From: an uncultured Bacteroidales bacterium
GTDB lineage: Bacteria; Bacteroidota; Bacteroidia; Bacteroidales; P3
Assembly: GCA_947174375.1 (NCBI GenBank)
Contig: CAMWIS010000001.1
Coordinates: 1 to 37,870, forward strand
Length of the DNA stretch: 37,870 bases
Reading direction: 5' to 3'
Shown here: positions 8,492 through 16,560 of the stretch, piece after piece
How the letters are laid out: the number at the start of each line of letters is the position of its first letter
Position numbering within the stretch: the stretch's first letter is position 1
Position numbers and translations under genes: made by a program
Notes under the pieces: model-generated
The model's input: only the letters and a program-made list of their open reading frames with translations
What the model was told of the DNA's origin: nothing
The model's database searches: none

Positions 8492-10594
8492 CTAATCCTC
8501 CCGTACCCACACTTGGGCGGCGCGGTTGACGAGATAGACCGGCAGGTATTGGGCGGTCTGCGCCCGCTCGCCGGCGTAAGGCTGCGAGAAATAACGCGTG
8601 GCGGCGTCCGTGCGCCCGAAGCCGCCGAAAGCCGCGTCGTCGGACGAGAGGCAGAGCCGGTAGCGGCCCGGGTGATAGACGGGCAGGCGGTAGTCGGGCC
8701 GGCTGTCGGAGACGTGCCAGTTGAACGCAAATATATACTGTCCGTCGCGGAGGTCGAACGCGAGGATTTTGGCCTGTTCGTCTATGCACAGCAGGCGGGC
8801 GAACCCCATCGTGCGGAGGTCGGTTTCACGCGCCAGCGCAATCATGGCGCGGTCGAACGCCAACAGGAACTTATACCGCAGGTCGGCGCGGTCGGAGAGC
8901 GACCACTGCCGCCGCGCGTAGTGATAGCTCCAGCCGTTGCCCTCCCGCGGAAAGTCAATCCATTCGGGATGGCCGAACTCGTTGCCCATGAAGTCGAGGT
9001 AGCCGCCGCCCCCGCTGCCCGCAAACAGGCTGATGAGGCGGATCATCTTGTGCAGCGCCATGCCGCGCTCCACCACGGGCGAATGCGAATCCACGCCCAT
9101 GTCCGTGTACATATGCGCCCCCATAAGGCGGAACGCCAGCGTCTGGTCGCCCACCAGCGCCTGGTCGTGGCTCTCGCAGTAGGCAATCTGCGGCACGTTG
9201 GGCAGCCGGTCGTTGAGCACGTGCCAAATCTCCCGCATCACCCAGTCCTCGTCCTGCCGTTCCTTGAGCAGTTTGATCCAAAAGTCGGGGATGCCCATCG
9301 ACAGCCGGTAGTCGAAGCCCATGCCGCCCTCGGCGCAGGGCGCGGTCATGCCCGGCATCCCGCTCACCTCCTCGGCCACCGAAAGCAGCGGGCGCGGGGC
9401 GGCCCGCCGTTCCCACAGTTCCCGCAGCAGGTCGTTGGCCAGCCGCAGGTAAATCAGCGCGTCTTCGTCCACTTGGTCGCCGAAATAGTTCTGATAGGTG
9501 CCGAAGTGATCCGTATAGCCGCGGTGGAAGTAAACCATGGCCGTCACGCCGTCGAAGCGGAAGCCGTCGAAGCCGAACGTCTCCACCCAGTAGCGCAGGT
9601 TGGAGAGCAGGAAGCGCCGCACCTCGTTCTTGTTGAACGCGAACATCTTGGAGCCCCAGTAGGGGTGCGTGCCGTTGGGTTCGGGGTAGTTGTAAAGGTC
9701 GGGCGAGCCGTCCAAGGCCCAAAGCCCTTCGTTGAGGTTGGAGACGAAGTGGGCGTGCACGATGTCCATCAGCACGGTCAACCCCATATCGTGGGCGGCG
9801 CTAATCAGCGCGCGCAGGTCGTCGGGCGTGCCGAAGCGGGACGAGGGCGCGAAGAAGTTGGACACATGATAGCCGAAGCTGCCGTAATACGGGTGTTCGG
9901 CGATGCCCATAAGCTGCACCGTGTTGTAGCCGTCCTCGCGTATGCGCGGCAACACGTTTTCGGTAAATTCGCGGAACGTGCCCACGCCCTCTTTCTCTTG
10001 CGCCATGCCGATGTGGGCCTCGTAGATGAGCGGGCTGAAAGGCGCGTCGTTTCTTTCATTCGCGCGCACCTTGCACGGACTGTCGGGCGCCCACACCTTG
10101 GCCTTGAATTCCTTGGTGTCGGGGTCTTGTTCGGTGTAGAACGTGTAGGCGGGCAGGCGCAGGTGCCAACTGCCGTCTGCGCCGTGTACGTAAATCTTGT
10201 AGCGTGAACCGTGCGTGAGCCGCCGCGTGCAGGCGTCGTCGGGCTTGTCGAGGCGGATTTCCCAGTCGCCGTGCCAGCGGCCGTCGGCTCCGCAAACCTT
10301 GCGGAGCGGGTGGGAGGTATAATCCCAGCCGTTGAAATCGCCCGTCAGGAACACGTCTTTGGCGTTCGGCAGCCATTCGCGGAACACCCACCCGTGCGGA
10401 CGGCCGTCCGCACCGACGGCCGCGGCAGGATGCAGCCCGTAATACAGATGCGCTCCCGCAAAGTCGTACAGCGAGCCGTACTCCGCCTCTATCCACGCCT
10501 TGGTGCGCAGATAGTCGGCGTGCCGTTTCTCAATGCGGCCGGCCACGGGCCACAGCCACGGATCCCGCTCTACGAAAGGCAGCGTATCTTTCAT
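8492..10594 (-). CDS. glgB: 1,4-alpha-glucan branching enzyme, eukaryote-like GH13_8 type
   Basis: A 700-residue protein that should introduce alpha-1,6 branches into glycogen in the cytoplasm. An N-terminal helical region and a CBM48-like module (FREWLPNAKDVFLTGDFNGW, about residues 72-91) precede a GH13 barrel. The catalytic triad is visible: nucleophile Asp348 in FRFDGVTAM, acid/base Glu408 in SVAEEVSG and transition-state Asp477 in CESHDQALVGD. These strings resemble human and plant GBE1 (FRFDGVTSM, ESHDQALVGD) more than Escherichia coli GlgB, placing it in the eukaryote-like subfamily that also occurs in Bacteroidetes. It starts 12 bp after the lepA stop and is probably co-transcribed with lepA. 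No other glycogen gene is in the window. Confidence 0.93.
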   Translation of the reverse strand: MKDTLPFVERDPWLWPVAGRIEKRHADYLRTKAWIEAEYGSLYDFAGAHLYYGLHPAAAVGADGRPHGWVFREWLPNAKDVFLTGDFNGWDYTSHPLRKVCGADGRWHGDWEIRLDKPDDACTRRLTHGSRYKIYVHGADGSWHLRLPAYTFYTEQDPDTKEFKAKVWAPDSPCKVRANERNDAPFSPLIYEAHIGMAQEKEGVGTFREFTENVLPRIREDGYNTVQLMGIAEHPYYGSFGYHVSNFFAPSSRFGTPDDLRALISAAHDMGLTVLMDIVHAHFVSNLNEGLWALDGSPDLYNYPEPNGTHPYWGSKMFAFNKNEVRRFLLSNLRYWVETFGFDGFRFDGVTAMVYFHRGYTDHFGTYQNYFGDQVDEDALIYLRLANDLLRELWERRAAPRPLLSVAEEVSGMPGMTAPCAEGGMGFDYRLSMGIPDFWIKLLKERQDEDWVMREIWHVLNDRLPNVPQIAYCESHDQALVGDQTLAFRLMGAHMYTDMGVDSHSPVVERGMALHKMIRLISLFAGSGGGGYLDFMGNEFGHPEWIDFPREGNGWSYHYARRQWSLSDRADLRYKFLLAFDRAMIALARETDLRTMGFARLLCIDEQAKILAFDLRDGQYIFAFNWHVSDSRPDYRLPVYHPGRYRLCLSSDDAAFGGFGRTDAATRYFSQPYAGERAQTAQYLPVYLVNRAAQVWVRED

Positions 10595-10606
10595 GAATGG
10601 TATATA

Positions 10607-12394
10607 TTAGTCCAGTTTGAGCACCGCGAGGAAGGCCGACTGCGGCACCTCCACGTTGCCCACCTGACGCATCCGCTTCTTGCCCTCTTTCTGCTTCTCC
10701 AACAGCTTGCGCTTACGCGTGATGTCGCCGCCGTAGCATTTGGCCGTCACGTCCTTGCGCACCGCCTTCACGGTCTCCCGCGCGATGATTTTGGCGCCGA
10801 TGGCCGCCTGGATGGCGATGTCGAACTGTTGGCGCGGAATCAACTCCTTGAGTTTCTCGCACATCCGCCGCCCGAACGCATAGGCGTTGTCGGCGTGGAT
10901 CAGCGTCGAGAGCGCGTCCACCGTGTCGCCGTTGAGCAGAATCTCCAGCTTGACGAGTTTGGACGGCTTGAAGCCGCTCGGATAGTAGTCGAACGACGCA
11001 TAGCCGCGCGAGATGCTTTTGAGGCGGTCGTAAAAGTCGAAGACGATTTCCGACAGCGGCATCTCGAAACTCAACTCCGTGCGGTCGGTGGTCAGATACA
11101 CCTGGTTGAGCAGCGTGCCGCGCTTGTCGATGCAAAGTTTGATAATCGGCCCCACGTAGTCGGCCTTCGTGATAATCTGCGCGTGTATATACGGCTCGTC
11201 GATATGGTCCACATAGTTGGGGGCGGGCAGGCCGGACGGGTTGTAGATGTCGAGCACCTCGCCCTTGGTCGTCGTCACCTTATACGGCACGTTGGGCACC
11301 GTCGTGATGACGTCCATATTAAACTCGCGTTCAAGACGTTCCTGGATGATCTCCATGTGCAGCAACCCCAAAAAGCCGCAGCGGAAGCCGAAGCCCAAGG
11401 CCACCGACGATTCGGGTTCGAACGTCAGCGACGCGTCGTTGAGCTGCAGTTTCTCTATCGACGCCCGCAGTTCCTCGTAGTCGTCGGGCGTTACCGGATA
11501 AACGCCGGCGAACACCATCGGCTTCACGTTCTCGAAGCCCTCCACGGCCTTGTCGCAGGGGCGTTCCACGTGCGTGATCGTATCGCCCACCTTGACTTCG
11601 GCCGACGTCTTGATGCCCGAAATGATATAGCCCACATTGCCCGCCGACAGGCTGTCCGTGGGGATGGGCTTGAAGCCCAGCACGCCGATTTCGTCGGCCA
11701 CGTATTCCTTGCCCGTATGGAAGAACTTGACCTTGTCGCCTTTCTTCATGCCGCCGTTCATGATGCGGAAGTACGAGATGATGCCGCGGAACGGGTTGAA
11801 CACCGAGTCGAAAATCAACGCCTGCAACGGCTGTTCCGCATCTCCCTTCGGCGCCGGAATCCGCTTGATGATGGCTTCCAAAATTTCCTCCACGCCCATG
11901 CCGGTCTTGCCGCTGGCCGCGATGATGTCCTCGTGCGGGCAGCCCACCAAGTCCGAAATCTGGTCTTTGACCTCCTCCGGCATGATGTTGTCGAGATCCA
12001 TCTTGTTGAGCACCGGAATAATCTCCAAATTGTTCTCCAGCGCTAAGTAGAGGTTGGAAATCGTCTGCGCCTGGATGCCCTGCGTGGCGTCCACGATCAG
12101 CAAGGCGCCCTCGCAGGCCGCGATGGAGCGCGACACCTCGTAAGAGAAGTCCACGTGCCCCGGCGTGTCAATCAGGTTGAGGATATATTCTTCGCCCCCG
12201 TATTTATACCGCATCTGGATGGCGTGGCTCTTAATCGTGATGCCGCGCTCCCGTTCCAAATCCATGTCGTCCAGCACCTGCGCCTGCAGGTCGCGTTGGC
12301 TCACGGCGCCGGTATATTCCAGCAGACGGTCCGCCAGCGTGCTTTTCCCGTGGTCGATATGGGCGATGATGCAGAAATTCCGAATATTTTTCAT
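10607..12394 (-). CDS. lepA: Translation elongation factor 4 (LepA GTPase)
   Basis: At 595 residues it has the usual LepA length. The GTPase motifs are intact: G1 AHIDHGKST (11-19), G3 DTPGH (76-80) and G4 NKMD (130-133). EF-G-like domains follow, with the LepA-specific C-terminal domain ending RKRKLLEKQKEGKKRMRQVG. LepA binds ribosomes and promotes back-translocation or assists ribosome biogenesis under stress. The ATG at 12394 gives the canonical MKNIRNFCIIAHIDHGK start. A TAAATTTG promoter element lies about 33 bp upstream, and the gene shares its upstream intergenic region with the divergent tRNA-Glu. The branching-enzyme gene follows after 12 bp. Confidence 0.97.
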   Translation of the reverse strand: MKNIRNFCIIAHIDHGKSTLADRLLEYTGAVSQRDLQAQVLDDMDLERERGITIKSHAIQMRYKYGGEEYILNLIDTPGHVDFSYEVSRSIAACEGALLIVDATQGIQAQTISNLYLALENNLEIIPVLNKMDLDNIMPEEVKDQISDLVGCPHEDIIAASGKTGMGVEEILEAIIKRIPAPKGDAEQPLQALIFDSVFNPFRGIISYFRIMNGGMKKGDKVKFFHTGKEYVADEIGVLGFKPIPTDSLSAGNVGYIISGIKTSAEVKVGDTITHVERPCDKAVEGFENVKPMVFAGVYPVTPDDYEELRASIEKLQLNDASLTFEPESSVALGFGFRCGFLGLLHMEIIQERLEREFNMDVITTVPNVPYKVTTTKGEVLDIYNPSGLPAPNYVDHIDEPYIHAQIITKADYVGPIIKLCIDKRGTLLNQVYLTTDRTELSFEMPLSEIVFDFYDRLKSISRGYASFDYYPSGFKPSKLVKLEILLNGDTVDALSTLIHADNAYAFGRRMCEKLKELIPRQQFDIAIQAAIGAKIIARETVKAVRKDVTAKCYGGDITRKRKLLEKQKEGKKRMRQVGNVEVPQSAFLAVLKLD

Positions 12395-12426
12395 GCGTCA
12401 AAAACGTTACGAATACACAACAACTG

Positions 12427-12434
12427 CAAATTTA
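12427..12434 (-). promoter_or_regulatory. Bacteroidetes -7 element upstream of lepA
   Basis: On the minus strand it reads TAAATTTG, a match to TAnnTTTG, 33-40 bp upstream of the lepA ATG at 12394. No clear TTTG is seen at -33. The divergent tRNA promoter lies about 30-60 bp away on the other strand. Confidence 0.5.
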
Positions 12435-12462
12435 CAGATATTTCTCTAATTTTACCCAGTCC

Positions 12463-12493
12463 TTGCAGGATTGCCGAAAAATTACTAATTTTG
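12463..12493 (+). promoter_or_regulatory. Promoter of tRNA-Glu
   Basis: A -33-like TTGC at 12463-12466 and a -7 element TAATTTTG at 12486-12493 are separated by 19 bp, as expected for the primary sigma factor of Bacteroidetes. The mature tRNA begins 24 bp downstream of the -7 box, leaving a short 5' leader for RNase P to remove. Confidence 0.65.
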
Positions 12494-12516
12494 CGTCCTC
12501 AAACGGAAAAGAGAAC

Positions 12517-12588
12517 GCTCCATTCGTCTAACGGTTAGGACAGCAGATTCTCATTCTGCAAATAGGAGTTCGATTCTCCTATGGAGTA
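12517..12588 (+). tRNA. tRNA-Glu, anticodon CUC
   Basis: A full cloverleaf of 72 nt can be drawn. The acceptor stem GCTCCAT pairs with ATGGAGT (first pair G-U). The D-stem GTCT pairs with GGAC around loop AACGGTTA. The anticodon stem GCAGA/TCTGC holds loop TTCTCAT, giving anticodon CTC at 12550-12552. The variable region is 4 nt. The T-stem AGGAG/CTCCT holds loop TTCGATT. The discriminator is A12588 and CCA is not encoded, as is common in Bacteroidetes. A CUC anticodon reads GAG only, so a UUC isoacceptor must exist elsewhere. The gene stands alone, with its own promoter upstream and a strong terminator starting 6 bp after its end. Confidence 0.95.
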
Positions 12589-12593
12589 CAGGA

Positions 12594-12626
12594 AGCCCGC
12601 AACCATCATGGTCTGCGGGCTTTTTT
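12594..12626 (+). terminator. Intrinsic terminator of tRNA-Glu
   Basis: AGCCCGCA (12594-12601) pairs with TGCGGGCT (12614-12621). The stem extends inward with ACCA/TGGT around a 3-nt loop, with one bulged C, and T runs from 12621 to 12626. The T-run faces the plus strand, so it serves the tRNA. Its last base is also the first base of the stop codon of the convergent gene at 12626-14527; there is no matching T-run on the minus strand. Confidence 0.88.
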
Positions 12627-14527
12627 CATTTTATCATGTCGGAAATGTTGAATCCGTCCGGTCTGAAGATGGGCCCGTCGGAAGTCAGCGAAACCTGCGT
12701 CAGGTTACGGCGGCGGACAGGTTGCTTGCAGCGCAGGCGGTTCAGGCCGGCCACGGGGCCGATGGTATCGCAACCGTCGCGTATAATCGTCCCGTCGCGG
12801 TCACACGTATAAAACAGCTCATAGTCTTTGGTCGGGGAATAATAGAAGATGTCCGCCGATTCAGCCCGCCATGATTCAACCGGTTTCCGTTGTAAATCTC
12901 CGGCTTTCCCTACGTTGGAAAACACCAGCATGATTTCGCAGGCCTTGACGGTTTCGCCGGTGTTCAGACAGAATACCGGTGCGTCCGGATGCGCTTCCGC
13001 CGTGGCGTATAATTCATCGGGCGTCGTTTCATAGAAATAGTTTTTCCCGCTTATGACGTTGAAATACCGGCCGATGATATACGGTTGGCGGTTGATGTGG
13101 ATACCCCAGTTTAAAGAGTATTGCAAATCCGGTCCATACAGGATAGCGCCATCCGGAATGTTTTTGAAATAATCCGATTTGGCCAATTCGTTCAGCACGG
13201 CGAAACGGTTCTGACTCCGCTGCCATTCGCGGCTGATGTGGTCGTTAGCATAGCCGGTCAGCACCACGGTGCAGAACATCAGGCCAATGGCACCGCCATA
13301 AATGACGGGATAAAGCCGTTTATGTTTCCGCCCCCATTGTACGGTTCCGAACAGACCCAACGCCAAGGCAAGCGTTATGCCGAACAGTGCGTAGTAACTG
13401 GTTATATAACCACGCATCCAGCTGTAGTATTCGGAATTGTATTTTTCCGCTATCCCGATGAGCGTATGGACGAAAAAAGACAACAGGACGGCCACAATAA
13501 TACCGTTGACTATCTTGCGACCGGGAATGGCGGTGTCGGGTTTGAGGTAGTTGGCAAAAAGCAGGCAGGACAAAACGGCAAATATATATACGTAAACCGG
13601 CGCGTGGGTCAAGGCAAAAATCAGACCGGGCGTATAACCGCCTAAAAGCGGACTGTTGAAAGCCATTGTCCATTGCTCCATTCTAAAGTTCATGGCCGGA
13701 ATCACGATGGTCGTGCAATGCCACAGGATTTGGCAGAAATGGGAAAAGCTGAAATGGTCGGGCATCGCATTGCCACGGTATTGCGTGCCATAGAATAATT
13801 GAAAGGCATAGTAGATGATGACAAAGAGCAGGCCGCTTGCCATGAAAGGGCATATTTCCTTATAGAGTTGTTTGGACTTGAATGCGCCGGCAAACGAATG
13901 TTTCCGGATATTCCGTATAAGTATATATAATCCGAAAAAACCTAAAAGGAGCAGGTAATTTTCATAAAACAAGGCTGCGATAAAGAAAAGGGCGGCACTC
14001 CGGATAACCAAACCGTAACGTGCGGTTTCCGTGTAGCGGATAAACGACAGGCAGGCCGATATACACAATATGAAAGAGAAAGAAAAAACGAAAGGATGGG
14101 ATATGGTGGGGATATGGTGGTTGAAGGTGACCTGCATCCAAGCGATAAGCATCAGTAACAAGATAAGGCTCAGGTTGCGCGATTTGAAAACCTTGAAGAT
14201 GAAATAGGCGAAAAATCCATACGACGCCAAGAGGGAAAGATATTGAACGAACCTTGTAAAATAGAAGTTGTCAATCAAATAAGGGATATTCCCGAGGGGT
14301 TTCAGATAAAAAAAGAAACGGCCTTGGCTTTTGGCGTAGAAATCGGCATCCGTCAGCCAATAACGGAAGCCTTGCAAGCCGGTGAGGTAATATTCCAAGT
14401 CATCGCCGGTCGTGAAGCCGACGCGGAAAAACGGAATCAACGCCAAAATGATGACGAGGCCCCAAATGACCATCGTGTCAATCCGGTCTTTTTTCATAAG
14501 GTCGCTTATGCGCTGTTGCTTTTGCAT
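12626..14527 (-). CDS. Polytopic membrane protein, possible GT-C-type glycosyltransferase
   Basis: The 633-residue protein has about ten to twelve membrane segments in its first 420 residues, followed by a soluble C-terminal domain (from about residue 430). The first periplasmic loop begins FFRVGFTTGDDLEYY; an acidic pair just after the first membrane helix is typical of GT-C enzymes. It resembles uncharacterised envelope-polysaccharide membrane proteins (DUF6056-like), but I cannot assign a substrate. Base composition is visibly more AT-rich than its neighbours (for example 13861-14000), and it abuts a tRNA gene, so acquisition by transfer is plausible. It lies 15 bp downstream of the S41 protease gene and may be transcribed with it. 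Confidence 0.7.
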   Translation of the reverse strand: MQKQQRISDLMKKDRIDTMVIWGLVIILALIPFFRVGFTTGDDLEYYLTGLQGFRYWLTDADFYAKSQGRFFFYLKPLGNIPYLIDNFYFTRFVQYLSLLASYGFFAYFIFKVFKSRNLSLILLLMLIAWMQVTFNHHIPTISHPFVFSFSFILCISACLSFIRYTETARYGLVIRSAALFFIAALFYENYLLLLGFFGLYILIRNIRKHSFAGAFKSKQLYKEICPFMASGLLFVIIYYAFQLFYGTQYRGNAMPDHFSFSHFCQILWHCTTIVIPAMNFRMEQWTMAFNSPLLGGYTPGLIFALTHAPVYVYIFAVLSCLLFANYLKPDTAIPGRKIVNGIIVAVLLSFFVHTLIGIAEKYNSEYYSWMRGYITSYYALFGITLALALGLFGTVQWGRKHKRLYPVIYGGAIGLMFCTVVLTGYANDHISREWQRSQNRFAVLNELAKSDYFKNIPDGAILYGPDLQYSLNWGIHINRQPYIIGRYFNVISGKNYFYETTPDELYATAEAHPDAPVFCLNTGETVKACEIMLVFSNVGKAGDLQRKPVESWRAESADIFYYSPTKDYELFYTCDRDGTIIRDGCDTIGPVAGLNRLRCKQPVRRRNLTQVSLTSDGPIFRPDGFNISDMIK

Positions 14528-14542
14528 GGCTGATGTCGCTTG

Positions 14543-15568
14543 TTATTCCATCCCCTGCAGGTAGTCGGCGGCGGCCTCGATCATGCTGTCGATGCCTTGG
14601 CGCAGGGCCACCGTATCCATCTGACAGAAGACGTCCGGTGCCACGCCGTTCTCAATCTGTTCGCCGGCGGCGTTCAGCATGGGCGCGGCCGAGAAGCGGA
14701 ACGTCCAGCCGCAGGGCAGCTCCGAGTTGAACGGCAGGCCGCCGCCTCCGCCCGTCGAGTCGCCCATCACCGTCACGTCCGGCAACACCTGCATCATGCT
14801 CGCGAACGTATTGGTGGCGCTGTAACAGTGGCGGTTCGTGAGCACGACCACCGGCTTGCGCCAGCGGCTGATGTCGCCCGGCTCCAGGTAGCGGGGCTGC
14901 GGCGTCGAGAAATCGTCGTGGCCGCGTCCCGTCTTGTGACAGATATAGCCGTAGAGGACTTTTCCGTCCGTAAAGTGTTCCGCCAAAAATTCCGCATAGT
15001 CCAGGTTGCCGCCGCCGTTGTCGCGCACGTCGAGAATCAGGCCGTGGCACGGTTCCAGATACTTGAACATACTCGCTAAGTTGCCTTCCCCGAAGCCGCC
15101 CGAGAAGCTGCCGTAGCGCACGTAGCCGATTTTACGGTCGTCCTCCGGCCGCAACACCGTGTAGGAGAACGACGAGGCGATGCGGTAGTCGTCGCCGAGG
15201 TAATAACGCTCCACTACCTCTTCCGAGAAATTGCGCGGGTAGTCGGTGTACCATTTCCAATAACGTCCCACGTCGCCCGCCGCGTAGAGGTTGACATGGC
15301 CGTCGCGCAGGTTGGCCATCAGGTCGCAATACGTCTTGAACACGTCGTCCGACGTCCGCGCGCGGTAGAGTTGCCGCAGATGCACGTCGTAGAGGCTGTC
15401 CCAGTCGATATCTTTATACGTGAAGAAGCAATAGCGCTCGTCCAACGTCCGCCACAGCACGTCGTAGTTGTAGCGCGCGTCGTTGTATTCGCCTTCCAAT
15501 TTGTGGCAGGCCGTGAGCCACAGCGCCGCCACCATCAGCGCGACGCCCGTCCCCTTTATCCTTTTCAT
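14543..15568 (-). CDS. S41 (C-terminal-processing-type) protease, lipoprotein
   Basis: The 341-residue protein starts with a lipoprotein signal peptide (MKRIKGTG, a hydrophobic core and the lipobox LTAC near residues 18-21), so it should be anchored in the cell envelope. The S41 core is recognisable: GHVNLY early on, ILDVRDNGGGNLDYAEF in the middle and catalytic Ser250 in HCYSATNTFASMM, followed by GDSTGGGGGLPF. No PDZ domain is evident, placing it among the short tricorn/CTP-like peptidases common in Bacteroidetes. Its ATG overlaps the stop of the upstream barrel-protein gene by four bases (ATGA, 15568-15565), implying coupled translation. The substrate is unknown. Confidence 0.88.
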   Translation of the reverse strand: MKRIKGTGVALMVAALWLTACHKLEGEYNDARYNYDVLWRTLDERYCFFTYKDIDWDSLYDVHLRQLYRARTSDDVFKTYCDLMANLRDGHVNLYAAGDVGRYWKWYTDYPRNFSEEVVERYYLGDDYRIASSFSYTVLRPEDDRKIGYVRYGSFSGGFGEGNLASMFKYLEPCHGLILDVRDNGGGNLDYAEFLAEHFTDGKVLYGYICHKTGRGHDDFSTPQPRYLEPGDISRWRKPVVVLTNRHCYSATNTFASMMQVLPDVTVMGDSTGGGGGLPFNSELPCGWTFRFSAAPMLNAAGEQIENGVAPDVFCQMDTVALRQGIDSMIEAAADYLQGME

Positions 15569-16410
15569 CGTCCGCTTACATTTTGCATCCGCACCACAAA
15601 GCCAAGCTGAACGCCGTGGCTATGCCATTCCTGTGCGACGCCTTTATACTGACTCCAAAGCGAGTAGCCCACATACGAGAGCCGCAGCACGCAGGGCTTG
15701 AACACGAAGTCCACGCTGAATTCATTTTGCAGGTTCCACACGTTGTGCAGGCCCGTGGCGATTAATTGCCGCCCGATTTCGCCCGGCACGTCCGCCAGCT
15801 CGTAATACGAGTGCCCGAAGTCGGGCGCGAAGCCGACGCCTATAACCGGCAGGGCGAGGCGGTAGTGCAGGCGGATGGGGAACGTCTTAATCAGAAATTC
15901 ATAGCCCGCGTGGACGTTGGCCGTCAGTTGCAGCTGCGTGGCCACCTGCATGAAGCTGTTGCCGTAGGCTGGCTGGTAGAAGATGCGGCCGTCCCACTGC
16001 AAGAGGCCGCCCACGCGGATGTCGAAGCCCGCCGCCTGAAACACCGGCGTATGGACGCCCCAGTGCGTCAACACGTGGACGCCCGTCTGTTCGCGCGTCT
16101 TGGACGGGTTCAAAAGGCCGCCGATTTCACCCTGGATGCGCCATTCCTGAAACAGGTTTTTCGGCCGCATCGCGCGGCGGCCGTCGTAGAGCAGGCCGAA
16201 CTGCGGCCCCTCGTAGGTCAGCGGGCCTATATACTCATTATAGACGCGCGTCTGCATCCAGCCCGCCGAAACCGTGTGCTCCGACTGCCGGTCGCGTGCC
16301 GGCTTGGCGCGCTTGCCTTCCGCCGCATGCAAGGCCGGCGCCGTCACCGCGGCCGCCGCACCCAAAAGCAGCGAAACCAACGTCTTCTTATACATTCCGA
16401 TGAGGTTCAT
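15565..16410 (-). CDS. Exported beta-barrel-like envelope protein (possibly DUF3316 type)
   Basis: The 281-residue product carries a Sec signal peptide (hydrophobic core LVSLLLGAAAAVTAPALHA, cleavage probably after ALHA) and then alternating polar and aromatic strands such as EYIGPLTYEGPQFGLLYDG, ending in the aromatic-rich VQLGFVVRM. This looks like a small outer-membrane beta-barrel. Similar Bacteroidetes proteins are filed under DUF3316, but I am not certain of that match. Two starts are possible: ATG at 16410, or the internal ATG at 16395 giving MYKKTLVSLLLG, a more typical signal peptide. A -7 box at 16418-16425 lies so close to 16410 that 16395 seems the better start. It is coupled to the S41 protease by an ATGA overlap. 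Confidence 0.7.
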   Translation of the reverse strand: MNLIGMYKKTLVSLLLGAAAAVTAPALHAAEGKRAKPARDRQSEHTVSAGWMQTRVYNEYIGPLTYEGPQFGLLYDGRRAMRPKNLFQEWRIQGEIGGLLNPSKTREQTGVHVLTHWGVHTPVFQAAGFDIRVGGLLQWDGRIFYQPAYGNSFMQVATQLQLTANVHAGYEFLIKTFPIRLHYRLALPVIGVGFAPDFGHSYYELADVPGEIGRQLIATGLHNVWNLQNEFSVDFVFKPCVLRLSYVGYSLWSQYKGVAQEWHSHGVQLGFVVRMQNVSGR

Positions 16411-16417
16411 GATGACG

Positions 16418-16425
16418 CAAAATTA
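16418..16425 (-). promoter_or_regulatory. Bacteroidetes -7 element for the barrel/S41 run
   Basis: On the minus strand it reads TAATTTTG, a TAnnTTTG match. Transcription would begin near 16411-16413, almost on the ATG at 16410. This favours the start at 16395 or implies a leaderless message. No clear -33 box is visible. Confidence 0.5.
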
Positions 16426-16441
16426 CATATTTGCGCCGTAA

Positions 16442-16473
16442 TTTGGAAAAGCGGTATAAATAATGTATCTTTG
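16442..16473 (+). promoter_or_regulatory. Promoter of the rimP-nusA-infB operon
   Basis: A -33 TTTG at 16442-16445 and a -7 TATCTTTG at 16466-16473 are separated by 20 bp, a very good match to the Bacteroidetes housekeeping promoter. Transcription should begin near 16479, giving a leader of about 90 nt before the rimP ATG at 16568. Confidence 0.75.
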
Positions 16474-16539
16474 TGGCGTTATTTGGCGGCACGCCATAGG
16501 ACGGATGAGGCGGAGGATTTAAGGTTAAAGAGATGTGAG

Positions 16540-16560
16540 GGGGCGTGCAGCCCCTTTTTT
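16540..16560 (+). terminator. Terminator-like hairpin in the rimP leader (possible attenuator)
   Basis: GGGGC (16540-16544), loop GTGCA (16545-16549), GCCCC (16550-16554), then six T (16555-16560). It lies between the promoter at 16442-16473 and the rimP start. The T-run faces only the plus strand, and no other plus-strand gene ends here. GCACGCC (16489-16495) is perfectly complementary to GGCGTGC (16542-16548), so an alternative pairing would break up this hairpin. Regulation is inferred, not shown. Confidence 0.6.

Noticed and set aside
8376..8789. N-terminal extension of the second DUF2723 gene
   Set aside because: The extra residues overlap the branching-enzyme gene, are Arg/Pro-rich and do not align with the paralogue, and a promoter box lies inside the region.
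12501..14600. Integrated mobile island at the tRNA-Glu gene
   Set aside because: No integrase, transposase or repeat of the tRNA 3' end was found, so only the compositional oddity is reported.
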